DNA of 64,000 bases, taken from JANMJD01 sp963847945 (GTDB taxonomy: Bacteria > Actinomycetota > Acidimicrobiia > Acidimicrobiales > Ilumatobacteraceae). Of the stretch, positions 1 to 8,092 are shown piece by piece. Location: positions 186,001-250,000 of the forward strand of contig CAWKBX010000015.1 in the NCBI GenBank assembly GCA_963847945.1. Direction: 5' to 3'. The notes below the pieces were generated by a model, which worked only from the letters and a program-made list of their open reading frames with translations, had not been told where the DNA came from and ran no database searches. The translations under genes were made by a program, and so were the position numbers. Each line of letters opens with the position of its first letter. Position 1 is the first letter of the stretch.

Positions 1-792
1 GACCTCGGCGAACGACCGGATCAGGAACTCCTCGACCGAATGGGCCTCACCGGTGGCCACCACGTAGTCGTCGGGCTCGTCCTGCTGCAGCATCGCCCAC
101 ATCGCCTTGACGTAGTCGCCCGCATAGCCCCAGTCGCGCTTGGCATCAAGCGTGCCCAGGCTGAGCGACTCCTGTAGGCCAAGCTTGATGCGGGCGGCGG
201 CGTTGGTGATCTTGCGGGTCACGAACTCCAACCCTCGCCGGGGGCCCTCGTGGTTGAACAAGATGCCCGAGCAGGCGAACAGGTCGTAGCTCTCGCGATA
301 GTTGACCACGATGTCGTGGCCGAACACCTTGGCGCAGCCGTATGGCGACCGCGGGTAGAACGGCGTCGCCTCGGTCTGGGGAACCTCACGGACCTTGCCG
401 AACATCTCCGACGACGACGCCTGGTAGAAGCGGATCGGGTTGTTCTTCGAGCCACCGACCATCCGCACCGCTTCAAGCATCCGCAGCACGCCCAGACCCG
501 TGAGATTGGCCGTCAGTTCGGCCTGGTTGAACGACAACGCCACGAACGAGATCGCCGCCAGGTTGTACACCTCATCGGGCTGGGCCATCTCGGTCGCCTT
601 GATCAGCGACGGAAGGTCGGCCAAGTCGCCAGGAACCAACTCGACGTATGGGAATTCCTCGGCGATCGCCTGGACCTTCGGGTTGTTCTGCCCCTTGACC
701 ACCCCGAAGATCTCGTATCCCTTCGAATGCAGGAACTCGGCCAGATGTTGGCCGTCCTGACCCGTGATTCCGGTAATGAGTGCGCGGGGCAT
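1..792 (-). CDS. gmd: GDP-mannose 4,6-dehydratase (3' end outside window)
   Basis: Converts GDP-mannose to GDP-4-keto-6-deoxymannose, the first step to GDP-L-fucose and related sugars, in the cytoplasm. Translation from the ATG at 790-792 gives MPRALITGITGQDGQHLAEF, the Rossmann GxTGxxG start of this extended SDR family. SPYGCAK supplies the catalytic Tyr-x3-Lys, and NHEGPRRG is the family substrate motif. About 264 codons are present; the family is about 320-350 residues, so the C-terminus lies to the left. It is divergent from the glycosyltransferase at 895 across about 100 bp. fcl at 11.6 kb and manC at 7.1 kb supply the adjacent pathway steps. Confidence 0.95.
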   Translation of the reverse strand, partial: MPRALITGITGQDGQHLAEFLHSKGYEIFGVVKGQNNPKVQAIAEEFPYVELVPGDLADLPSLIKATEMAQPDEVYNLAAISFVALSFNQAELTANLTGLGVLRMLEAVRMVGGSKNNPIRFYQASSSEMFGKVREVPQTEATPFYPRSPYGCAKVFGHDIVVNYRESYDLFACSGILFNHEGPRRGLEFVTRKITNAAARIKLGLQESLSLGTLDAKRDWGYAGDYVKAMWAMLQQDEPDDYVVATGEAHSVEEFLIRSFAEV

Positions 793-894
793 GAAGCAAC
801 CTGTCTTGTTGAACGACCGACCAGCCGACGATGCTACTGGCGGCATGGTTGACGGACACGGCGGCGAGATCACCGGCCCGGTACCGTCGGGCAG

Positions 895-2007
895 GTGCGT
901 ACTCGAGTAGCGATCGACGTCGGGCCGATGTACGGGGCCCGTACCGGCATCGGGGTGGCCGTCGACCACACCCTCCGGGCGCTGGGCCAGATCGATGACG
1001 GGCCGGAACTTGTGCCCTACCTTCTCAGTTTCCGCGGTCGGCCGGCGCCGGGGGTACGGCGATTGGGGTACCCGGCCGCCCTCGCCCATCGCTGCTGGTC
1101 GCGCATCGATTGGCCCCCCGTCGAGCGGTTCATCGGCGACGTTGGCGTCATCCACGGCACCAACTATGTCGTGCCACCGTCGCGGGCCGCGCGCCTGGTC
1201 ACCGTGTACGACTGCTGGTTTTTGGAACATCCGACCGAGGTGCATCCCGACGTCCGCCGTGCCGGTGAGGTGCTGCGCCGATCCGTTCGCCAGGGGGCCA
1301 CCGTACACGCCAGTTCGACGGCCACCGCGGCGAAGGCCAGGGTGCTGCTCGACACCGATCGGGTCGAGGTGATCCACCTCGGTGCCCCAGACCCCATCGA
1401 CGCCCCGCCACCGGGTTCACCGGGGCCGGCAGGCCGGTTGGCCGGCGGGCCGCCGTTCATCGTCGGCATCGGCACCCTCGAACGCCGGAAGAATCTGCCT
1501 CGGCTGATCGCCGCATTCGGCACCGTGCATCGGTCGCGACCCGACCTGGAGTTACTGATCGCCGGGGGCGATGGCGACGACGTCGCGGCCGCCGAGCACG
1601 CGATACGCCAACTCCCTCCACCGGCGCGGGCCGCCGTCCAGCGACTCGGCCGGATCACCGACACCGACAAGGCCTGGCTGCTCCATCACGCCCAAGCGCT
1701 CGCCTATCCGTCGCTCGACGAAGGGTTTGGATTTCCGCTCCTCGAAGCGATGCAGGTCGGGCTCCCGGTCGTCGCCAGCACCGCCGGATCCCTTCCCGAA
1801 ATCGCCGGCGACGCGGCGATGCTCGTCGATTCCGGCGACGTCGAAGGGCTCGCCGCGGCGCTGCTGACGGTCACCGGCGAGACGGCGGTCCGACGGCGGC
1901 TGATCGACGCCGGGCACGCCCGGGTTGCCGCATTCTCGTGGTCAGCTACGGCCACACAGTTGACCGACCTCTACGCTGCACTGGCGATGGAACGAGGTAC
2001 TCGATGA
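895..2007 (+). CDS. GT4-family glycosyltransferase
   Basis: A 370-residue GT-B glycosyltransferase, presumably moving an NDP-sugar onto a polysaccharide or lipid-linked acceptor at the cytoplasmic membrane face. The N-terminus (RVAIDVGPMYGARTGIG) has the glycine-rich acceptor-domain loop; the C-terminal half holds GTLERRKNLPRLI and the donor-site E-x7-E motif in DEGFGFPLLEAM. I chose the GTG at 895 because the conserved first strand follows at once, though no strong Shine-Dalgarno is visible. The stop overlaps the cofD start (ATGA, 2004-2007), so the two are probably translationally coupled, an unusual partnership of sugar transferase and F420 genes. Donor and acceptor cannot be read from sequence. 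Confidence 0.88.
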   Translation: MRTRVAIDVGPMYGARTGIGVAVDHTLRALGQIDDGPELVPYLLSFRGRPAPGVRRLGYPAALAHRCWSRIDWPPVERFIGDVGVIHGTNYVVPPSRAARLVTVYDCWFLEHPTEVHPDVRRAGEVLRRSVRQGATVHASSTATAAKARVLLDTDRVEVIHLGAPDPIDAPPPGSPGPAGRLAGGPPFIVGIGTLERRKNLPRLIAAFGTVHRSRPDLELLIAGGDGDDVAAAEHAIRQLPPPARAAVQRLGRITDTDKAWLLHHAQALAYPSLDEGFGFPLLEAMQVGLPVVASTAGSLPEIAGDAAMLVDSGDVEGLAAALLTVTGETAVRRRLIDAGHARVAAFSWSATATQLTDLYAALAMERGTR

Positions 2008-2975
2008 TCACGGTGTTGGCGGGCGGCGTGGGGGCGGCCCGGTATCTGCGGGGACTCTGCCGGGTTGTCGACCCATCGACGGTCACCGCCATCGTCAACA
2101 CCGGCGACGACGCCGTGATGCACGGCCTGAACATCAGCCCCGATCTCGACACGATCGTCTACACCCTCGCCGAGGCCATCGATCCGGAGCGAGGTTGGGG
2201 TCTGGCCGGCGAGACGTGGACGGCGCTCGGTGCGCTCCATCGATTCGCGGCCGTCCGCCCCGCCGATTCACACGCTGGGGAAACCTGGTTCGGTCTCGGC
2301 GATCAAGACCTCGCCACTCACATGTACCGCACGGCTCGGCTGGCCGAGGGTGCCCCGTTGCACCAGGTCAGCGGCGAGATCGCCCGGGCTTGGGGGTTGG
2401 AACTGACGGTGGTTCCAATGAGCAACGACACGGTGTCGACGATCGTCGATGTGATCGATGAAGGCGAGCTGTCGTTCCAGGAGTACTTCGTCGGCCGCCG
2501 CCACGCCGTGCCGGTGCGGGCCGTGCGGTTCGCTGGAGTGGCCTCCGCCTCACCGGCCCCGGGAGTGATCGAGGCGCTGCGGTCCGCCGACACGATCGTC
2601 ATCGCGCCGTCCAACCCGATCGTGTCGATCGGGCCGATGCGGGCGATCGACGGCATCGACCGCACCCTGGCCGAACGACGCGACCGGGTCGTCGGAATCT
2701 CGCCGATCGTCGCCGGCGCGGCCCTCAAGGGGCCGGCCGATCGTATGTTGGTCGAGTTGGGCCACGAAGCATCGGTCGTCGGGGTCGCCCGGCTGTATGC
2801 ACCGATCTGCTCCACGTTGGTCATCGACCATGCCGACGCCCGTCTGGCCCAGGCTGTCGTAGCGCAGGGCATGCGGTGCATCGTCGCCGACACGATCATG
2901 CGCACGCCCGAGGTAGCCGGCCGACTCGCCCAGATCACTCTCGACCACGCCACAACCCGCGGAGGCACCCCATGA
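2004..2975 (+). CDS. cofD: 2-phospho-L-lactate transferase (F420 biosynthesis)
   Basis: CofD/FbiA joins the activated phospholactate or phosphoenolpyruvate moiety to Fo, forming (dehydro-)F420-0. The 323-residue product starts MITVLAGGVGAARYLRGL, the family N-terminus, and contains VNTGDD, DLDTIVYTLA and IAPSNPIVSIGP, all typical of CofD. The reading frame extends further upstream, but the ATG at 2004 matches the family start and overlaps the preceding stop by 4 bp. cofE follows with another ATGA overlap. cofC and the Fo synthase genes are not in the window. An LLM-type candidate F420 user lies at 45.7 kb. Confidence 0.95.
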   Translation: MITVLAGGVGAARYLRGLCRVVDPSTVTAIVNTGDDAVMHGLNISPDLDTIVYTLAEAIDPERGWGLAGETWTALGALHRFAAVRPADSHAGETWFGLGDQDLATHMYRTARLAEGAPLHQVSGEIARAWGLELTVVPMSNDTVSTIVDVIDEGELSFQEYFVGRRHAVPVRAVRFAGVASASPAPGVIEALRSADTIVIAPSNPIVSIGPMRAIDGIDRTLAERRDRVVGISPIVAGAALKGPADRMLVELGHEASVVGVARLYAPICSTLVIDHADARLAQAVVAQGMRCIVADTIMRTPEVAGRLAQITLDHATTRGGTP

Positions 2976-3685
2976 GTCGACTGACGATTTGGCCGATCGA
3001 AGGCATCGGGGAGATCCGTCCGGGCGACCAGCTCGGCGATGTGATCGTCGAGGCCTGCCGGGCCGAGCCGAATGGACCGCTGGCCGACGGGGACGTGCTC
3101 GTCGTCACCCAGAAGGTCGTATCGAAGGCCGAGAACCGGCTGGTGGCGGTCGATCCCGACGATCCGCTGTCGCACAAGCGGCTGGTCGAAGACGAGGCCG
3201 TTCGAATTGTCCGACGTCGAGGCGACCTGATCATCACCGAGACCCGCCATGGCTTCATCTGCGCCAATAGCGGCGTTGATCTCTCCAACGTCGAGCGAGG
3301 CACGGCGGCGCTACTCCCGGTCGATTCCGACCGCTCGGCCCGCCGAATCCGTGACATCATCCGCGCCCGGCTCGGGGTTGAGGTCGGGGTGATCGTGTCG
3401 GACACGTTTGGTCGACCGTGGCGGCGGGGGCTCACCGACGTCGCCATCGGTGTCGCCGGTATCGCCGGGGTCGTCGATCTGCGCGGCACCCCCGACTCGC
3501 TCGGCCGGATCATGCAGGTCACCGAGGTCGCCGTCGCCGATGAAATTGCGGCCGCAGCGGAGCTGGTGATGGGCAAGTCCTCGGGCATCCCCGTCGCCGT
3601 CGTCCGAGGCGTCGAGGCCGAGTGGTTACGCGACGCGTCGATGGCCGAGCTGATCCGCCCGGTCGCCGAGGATCTGTTCCGGTAG
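2972..3685 (+). CDS. cofE: coenzyme F420:L-glutamate ligase (short form)
   Basis: Adds glutamate residues to F420-0 with GTP. The 237-residue protein has the family blocks GDVLVVTQKVVSKAE, RHGFICANSGVD and SDTFGRPWRRGLTDVAIG. Its length matches the single-domain CofE; the C-terminal nitroreductase-like domain of mycobacterial FbiB is absent. The ATG at 2972 overlaps the cofD stop (ATGA), and upstream in-frame sequence is not CofE-like. The gene ends 3 bp before the convergent stop of the epimerase-like gene. If dehydro-F420-0 is made, the missing reductase domain must be encoded elsewhere (inference). Confidence 0.95.
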   Translation: MSRLTIWPIEGIGEIRPGDQLGDVIVEACRAEPNGPLADGDVLVVTQKVVSKAENRLVAVDPDDPLSHKRLVEDEAVRIVRRRGDLIITETRHGFICANSGVDLSNVERGTAALLPVDSDRSARRIRDIIRARLGVEVGVIVSDTFGRPWRRGLTDVAIGVAGIAGVVDLRGTPDSLGRIMQVTEVAVADEIAAAAELVMGKSSGIPVAVVRGVEAEWLRDASMAELIRPVAEDLFR

Positions 3686-3688
3686 CTC

Positions 3689-4687
3689 TCAGTCCGCCCC
3701 GTCGGAAGATGCTGGGGCCGGAGATGCCTCGGCCGGAGATGCCGGCGTGGGGGGTGTCGGGGCCGGGGGCTCACTCGACCGGTACGCGTCCTTGGTCTGG
3801 GCCAGACCGTCGGCCAACGCCGTCCATGGGGCCCACGCCAGGTGAATGCGGGCCCGCACCGGCGACATTGCGAACCGCGCCGGTGCCATCGCCGGTTGGG
3901 GGGTCGACACCCAGGCCGGTCCCGACTCGCAGATCATCGCGTGAAGGTCACGCGCCGAGGTCTGCGTGCCGGTCCCAATGTTGATGACCAGGCCCGAGCC
4001 GCGCGCCGCGGCGCGGGCCAACGCATCGACCGTGTCATCGACGTAGATCAGATCGTGGGTTTGACGCCCGTCACCAGGCATCGCCGCGGCGGTTCCCGCC
4101 ACCCACGATGCGAGGAACGACGCGACGACGCCGTGACCCGGGCGTTGACGCGAGCCGTACACCTCGCCGGTCGCCAGGGCGGTGAACTCGAGCCCCTGCG
4201 CCTCGCGGTAGACGGCCAGCAGCTCGGTGACCGAGCGGGCGAGGATGCATCCGGTCGATGGGGCCGGGCCCAGCTGCCCCTCCTTGACGGGAAGATCGCG
4301 CTGGTTGATCGACCCGTAGTACACGCCACCGGGCAGCGTGACGACGATCTTGGCCACCTCGGCGGCCGCGGCGGCCGCGATGAGGTTGAGCAGGCCGCCG
4401 ATCGCCACCTCGGCGCTGGTGGCAATTGGGAGCCCGGCCGGTAGCACCGCCAGGTGATACATCACCGTCGGTTGACGACGAGCGACCAACTCGACCAGCC
4501 CGGGTGAACGGACGTCGAGGTGATGGACCTTCAGCGTGCCGTCGTTGATCGCCCGGGCATCGGCGAGGTTCGCCAACGAACCCGTCGAGTAGTCGTCGAC
4601 GACGTCGACGGTGTGACCATCGGCCAACAGGCGATCGACCAGGTGCGAGCCGACGAAGCCAGCGCCACCAACGACGAGCGCCCGCAT
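3689..4687 (-). CDS. NAD-dependent epimerase/dehydratase-like protein lacking catalytic Tyr/Lys
   Basis: An extended-SDR protein of 332 residues with an intact nucleotide-binding start (MRALVVGGAGFVGSHLVDRL) and a DDYSTG segment after strand 2, as in NDP-sugar epimerases. Where the family has Tyr-x3-Lys, this protein reads GCILAR: Cys147 and Arg151 replace Tyr and Lys. The last ~35 residues are a Pro/Ala/Ser tail. The ATG at 4685-4687 overlaps the NUDIX stop (TGATG), so it is the last gene of a coupled chain beginning with the gene at 8028. It may be a non-catalytic NDP-sugar binder or have altered chemistry; I cannot name a substrate. Confidence 0.75.
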   Translation of the reverse strand: MRALVVGGAGFVGSHLVDRLLADGHTVDVVDDYSTGSLANLADARAINDGTLKVHHLDVRSPGLVELVARRQPTVMYHLAVLPAGLPIATSAEVAIGGLLNLIAAAAAAEVAKIVVTLPGGVYYGSINQRDLPVKEGQLGPAPSTGCILARSVTELLAVYREAQGLEFTALATGEVYGSRQRPGHGVVASFLASWVAGTAAAMPGDGRQTHDLIYVDDTVDALARAAARGSGLVINIGTGTQTSARDLHAMICESGPAWVSTPQPAMAPARFAMSPVRARIHLAWAPWTALADGLAQTKDAYRSSEPPAPTPPTPASPAEASPAPASSDGAD

Positions 4688-5271
4688 CAACTCGGTGTCG
4701 AGTCGAACGAGGCTTGCCCGCGCTCACGAAGGAGGAGTCTCGACGAGATCGCAAAGGCGGTAGCCGGATCGGTTGGAACTCCATCGCTCATCATCCGTTC
4801 GGCCTCGATCAGATCGACCCATGTCGGACTCAGAAACTCGTACTTCTCTTGATCAGGACGAACAAATCCATCGCAGCTCCCCCAATACACCGAGATACGA
4901 CCGCTATCTCGCGCCGGGTTTCGATAGAGACATCCAAGCAACACCAGGTTCCCAACAACCACACCGGATTCCTCCCGGGCTTCTCGTGCGGCAGCTTCGG
5001 CGGGCGTCTCGCCCGCCTCGATGCCTCCTCCCGGAACCTCCAGAACGACTTCCTCGACGGCCGGCCGGTACTGACGATTGAGGAGAACACGTCCCTCAGA
5101 GTCTTCGACGAGAATTGCGACGCCGTCACCCGATCTGAGACGAAAGAACTCAGTAGCGATACCCGACGGGAGTTCCAGTTCCACAGACTCTATATTGAGC
5201 CAATGATTGCACCACACCGTCACCGGGCCCCGCAATACCCGCCATGAATGTGGTCGATCGTGTGTACTCAC
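4687..5271 (-). CDS. NUDIX hydrolase, ADP-ribose/NDP-sugar pyrophosphatase-like
   Basis: A 194-residue NUDIX hydrolase with a complete G-x5-E-x7-REUxEExGU box: GGIEAGE, then REAREESGV, all within about residues 79-105. The VLLNRQYR strand before the box and the overall length resemble ADP-ribose or GDP-mannose pyrophosphatases (NudF/NudK type). It would cleave a nucleoside diphosphate linked to another moiety using Mg2+. GTG at 5271 is taken as start because it overlaps the upstream stop (GTGA, 5268-5271). With manC two genes upstream, a GDP-sugar is a plausible substrate (inference); a nucleotide-signal role with the two-TM neighbour is an alternative. Confidence 0.85.
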   Translation of the reverse strand: MSTHDRPHSWRVLRGPVTVWCNHWLNIESVELELPSGIATEFFRLRSGDGVAILVEDSEGRVLLNRQYRPAVEEVVLEVPGGGIEAGETPAEAAAREAREESGVVVGNLVLLGCLYRNPARDSGRISVYWGSCDGFVRPDQEKYEFLSPTWVDLIEAERMMSDGVPTDPATAFAISSRLLLRERGQASFDSTPS

Positions 5272-6068
5272 GTGACCGAGCTTCTTCGATCATGCGGAAC
5301 AGCCTCGGCCCACACGCCCTCGAAGTGCGCCTCATACCGCTCGAATGCTCCACTCGCCACGGCACCCAACCGCATTGTAAAGCACGAATTGCCGTTGTTG
5401 AAGGAGATGTACGGCGTGACGAGCATCTCGTCGTCCGCCCGCACAATGCTGACCTGCGGAGTCGCCACGGTCAGTCGCAGCTCGACGCTCCCACCCCGGG
5501 AGGCGGGCAGTTCCAGCAATGCGCCGAACTGGGCAATAGCGCGGCGAATTCTCCCTTGGACCTGCCCCCCGCCACCTTCGCGACGATCTACCTCGGACGC
5601 CACAGGTGAGTCTGGGTCGAGCAAAAGAATTCGATAACGACAACCACGCTTCGCTCCGGCCGCGACGATCGCCCTGAACGAAGGGTCATCGGCGTATCCG
5701 AGCTCGGCAATCCCAAAAAGCCAGACCTGACCGCGAGCGTCACGGGTGAAGTCGTTCCACATCGTGTTCGGAATATCTCGTCGAGCCGTCCAGATATCTC
5801 GTACCCCAACTTCACCGCTTTTAAGCAGCAGATTGAATCCCGACTTGAGGGATTCCAACTGGTGCTTGATCTCATTGGCGCCGAAGCGCTGGTACATGAA
5901 TGCAAGCACAGCGGAGCAAACCAATGTCGCACCAACATTGAGGAGCAAGTCGTGGGGTGTGTGCTTCACAAAGAGTGAGACACCGATGGCGAGAACGCCG
6001 GCACCGAACAAGAACAGGTAGTAGGCGCGATCCGTCTCTTTCGAGGAGCGATCTCTACGCGTGGTCAC
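5268..6068 (-). CDS. two-TM membrane protein with C-terminal cytoplasmic domain of unknown function
   Basis: A 266-residue protein with two N-terminal hydrophobic segments (about residues 15-33 and 40-58), then a soluble domain. That domain contains GQVWLFGIAELGYAD, CRYRILLLDPDSP, SIVRADDEMLVTPYI and a final YEAHFEGVW. These remind me of the phospholipase-D-like/DUF5919-type domain attached to HTH or TIR modules in other bacteria; this is from memory and not confirmed. No HKD motif is present. It overlaps manC upstream and the NUDIX gene downstream by 4 bp each. A hand count of 5821-5940 gives 61 G+C in 120 bases, far below neighbouring core genes, suggesting transfer. Confidence 0.7.
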   Translation of the reverse strand: MTTRRDRSSKETDRAYYLFLFGAGVLAIGVSLFVKHTPHDLLLNVGATLVCSAVLAFMYQRFGANEIKHQLESLKSGFNLLLKSGEVGVRDIWTARRDIPNTMWNDFTRDARGQVWLFGIAELGYADDPSFRAIVAAGAKRGCRYRILLLDPDSPVASEVDRREGGGGQVQGRIRRAIAQFGALLELPASRGGSVELRLTVATPQVSIVRADDEMLVTPYISFNNGNSCFTMRLGAVASGAFERYEAHFEGVWAEAVPHDRRSSVT

Positions 6069-7168
6069 GAAAGCCTGCCGGACTCCAACTCGTCCACGAG
6101 CCGCGAAATCAGTTCTTCATGATCACGGTGGCACACGAGAGTTCGCCCTCCATAGTTTGCGACGATCAGGTCCGTAACGCCCGCGACAATGGTCTCGCCT
6201 TCGCCCATGATGACGCATCGGGCGACCTCGGCGACGACGTGATCTCCGTCGATGCGGTTACCGAACGGATCCTCGTCAACGACGGTTCCGAATGCGGCCC
6301 AAGAACCCAGATCGTTCCAACCATTGTCGCTTTCGATCACCCGAAGGTTCGACGCACGCTCGGCGATTTCTCGGTCGAACGAGCGGTCCGCCGTGATCGA
6401 GAACACGTTGTGGACCTCCGACGACGTCATCCCGAACTGGGCAACAACTTGGCAGACGGCGGAGAGGGCCGGGGAGTGCGCCGCGAACAACTCCTCGAGG
6501 ACTCCCACCCGAGCGATGTAGATCCCCGAGTTCCACAGGCAGTTTCCGCCAGCGATGAGGGCCTCGGCGGTTTTCGAATCGGGCTTTTCCACGAATCGAC
6601 GAACGACCGATCCTGCCACACCGGAATGCGACCGCTCGGTATCGGTGGCCTGGCCGTCCTCCAAGATCACGTATCCATAGCCCACGTTGGGATGGGAGGG
6701 CCGAATACCGAGCGCGACGAGCACGGACGCACTCCGCGCCAGGTCGACCGCCGCAGCGAGTCGGTCAGCGAAGCCATCTTCGTCGGCGATGTAGTGGTCG
6801 GCAGCCAGGACGACGAGAACGTCGTCGTCGGCTGCCCCCTGCTGTCTGCACCAACCAACCCCGGCGGCGACGCAGGGACCCGTGTTGCGCTGCAGGGGCT
6901 CTATGACGACGTTCAACGGGACGAACGCCGGCACTGAGGCCAGCACGAGCGGCTCATACGACTCGCGTGTGACCGTGAACACGTCGGCGATGTCGGCAAG
7001 ACGAAGTACGCGATCGGCTGCCCTGGCGAACAGCGTCGTACCATCGGGAAGGGGAGCGAACTGCTTGGGGCAGCCGATTGTACTGAACGGCCACAGTCGC
7101 TTGCCTCTGCCCCCACTCATGACCAACCCGAAGACACGCCCCTGAGGAGTTGAGTCGCCCATCGTCAC
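6065..7168 (-). CDS. manC: mannose-1-phosphate guanylyltransferase
   Basis: Makes GDP-mannose from mannose-1-phosphate and GTP, feeding gmd and fcl. The 367-residue protein has the nucleotidyltransferase signature VMSGGRGKRLWPFS, the PKQFAPL segment, a VEKPD motif and DNGWNDLGSWAAF near the C-terminus. Length matches the single-domain enzyme without the C-terminal isomerase. The GTG at 7168 overlaps the upstream stop (GTGA); an in-frame ATG at 7162 is an alternative start. It is second in a chain of five overlapping minus-strand genes. Confidence 0.93.
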   Translation of the reverse strand: MTMGDSTPQGRVFGLVMSGGRGKRLWPFSTIGCPKQFAPLPDGTTLFARAADRVLRLADIADVFTVTRESYEPLVLASVPAFVPLNVVIEPLQRNTGPCVAAGVGWCRQQGAADDDVLVVLAADHYIADEDGFADRLAAAVDLARSASVLVALGIRPSHPNVGYGYVILEDGQATDTERSHSGVAGSVVRRFVEKPDSKTAEALIAGGNCLWNSGIYIARVGVLEELFAAHSPALSAVCQVVAQFGMTSSEVHNVFSITADRSFDREIAERASNLRVIESDNGWNDLGSWAAFGTVVDEDPFGNRIDGDHVVAEVARCVIMGEGETIVAGVTDLIVANYGGRTLVCHRDHEELISRLVDELESGRLS

Positions 7169-8028
7169 CCAGTGGTGTCTGGAGACTCAGCCGTGCTCGT
7201 GACGACCGCCTCAGTGGTGTCGGTCGCTGTGGTCGCCGGAGCGTCACTGCCTGACGGAGCGGTCGAATCCGACGGCTCGCCGACCACCACAGTGGATGTC
7301 TCGGTGGCGCCCGCGACGGTGGTCACCGTGGCACCCTGGGTGTCGACGGCGCCGAGAGCGTCCAGATTGGCAGCCGTCTCGGGGATCGGTACGGCCACAT
7401 CCTTGGGCAGGAAGGCGATCGTGATCGCCATGTTGTTGCGAGTCACCCGGGCGTCGTCCATGTTGGCCGCGAGCAGCGTGTTGTCGGCAACGTTGGCGGC
7501 GTCGTTCCATACGGCGACCTTGAGTTCACCGTCGACTTCCTTGCCATCGACGGTGCACTTGGTCACGCCCTCTTCGAGGACCAAGCCGCCTTGATCGGCC
7601 GGGAGCGTGAGCTTGTCGTTGGTCAACTCGACGTTGTACACCTCGAGGAAGCGCTTGAGCTTGGCATTACGGCCGCTCGATGCGCCGGTCGACGGGTGGT
7701 AGTGGATGACCCCGTCGTCATGGGAGTGCACGCCGTAGTTGGCGTAGAGCGGGTGGGCCGCATCTTCGGCGTTGCCGGAGAGGTTGGGGGCCCAGGCATT
7801 GCAGTTGTAGATGCCGTAGGCGATGTGGAAGTGATCACGATCCGATGCCCGCGGCCCAGGCGCGTTCGTGTAACTCGACGACCGCGCATAGCCGATCAGG
7901 AGCACACCGAGAACGACGACGAGCGCGACCACGGCCGGAAAGACGGTTCCGCCTTGGAACCGCACTTTCTTGCCACGACCCTTTTCGGCCATCCTGGCGA
8001 TTTTCTTTGCAGAAGAAGCCTTACCCAC
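7165..8028 (-). CDS. membrane-anchored extracellular protein with His-rich motifs
   Basis: A 287-residue protein with a Lys/Arg-rich cytoplasmic N-terminus, one TM helix (about 29-47) and an outside domain. Two striking His-containing segments, DHFHIAYGIYNC (65-76) and HSHDDGVIHYHP (101-112), look like a metal site. The final ~55 residues are Thr/Ser/Ala-rich, as in cell-wall-spanning linkers. I recall similar uncharacterised proteins in Acidimicrobiia but no assigned function. It is the first gene of the overlapping chain into manC, with its GTGA stop/start overlap at 7165-7168. The ATG at 8026-8028 gives MGKASSAKK; no alternative start is needed. Confidence 0.75.
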   Translation of the reverse strand: MGKASSAKKIARMAEKGRGKKVRFQGGTVFPAVVALVVVLGVLLIGYARSSSYTNAPGPRASDRDHFHIAYGIYNCNAWAPNLSGNAEDAAHPLYANYGVHSHDDGVIHYHPSTGASSGRNAKLKRFLEVYNVELTNDKLTLPADQGGLVLEEGVTKCTVDGKEVDGELKVAVWNDAANVADNTLLAANMDDARVTRNNMAITIAFLPKDVAVPIPETAANLDALGAVDTQGATVTTVAGATETSTVVVGEPSDSTAPSGSDAPATTATDTTEAVVTSTAESPDTTG

Positions 8029-8092
8029 GAGGATGCGAGGCTACAGGGTGAAAGGCCCGGAAGTTGATCATCAGGCCAGCATCAAGCCAGCT

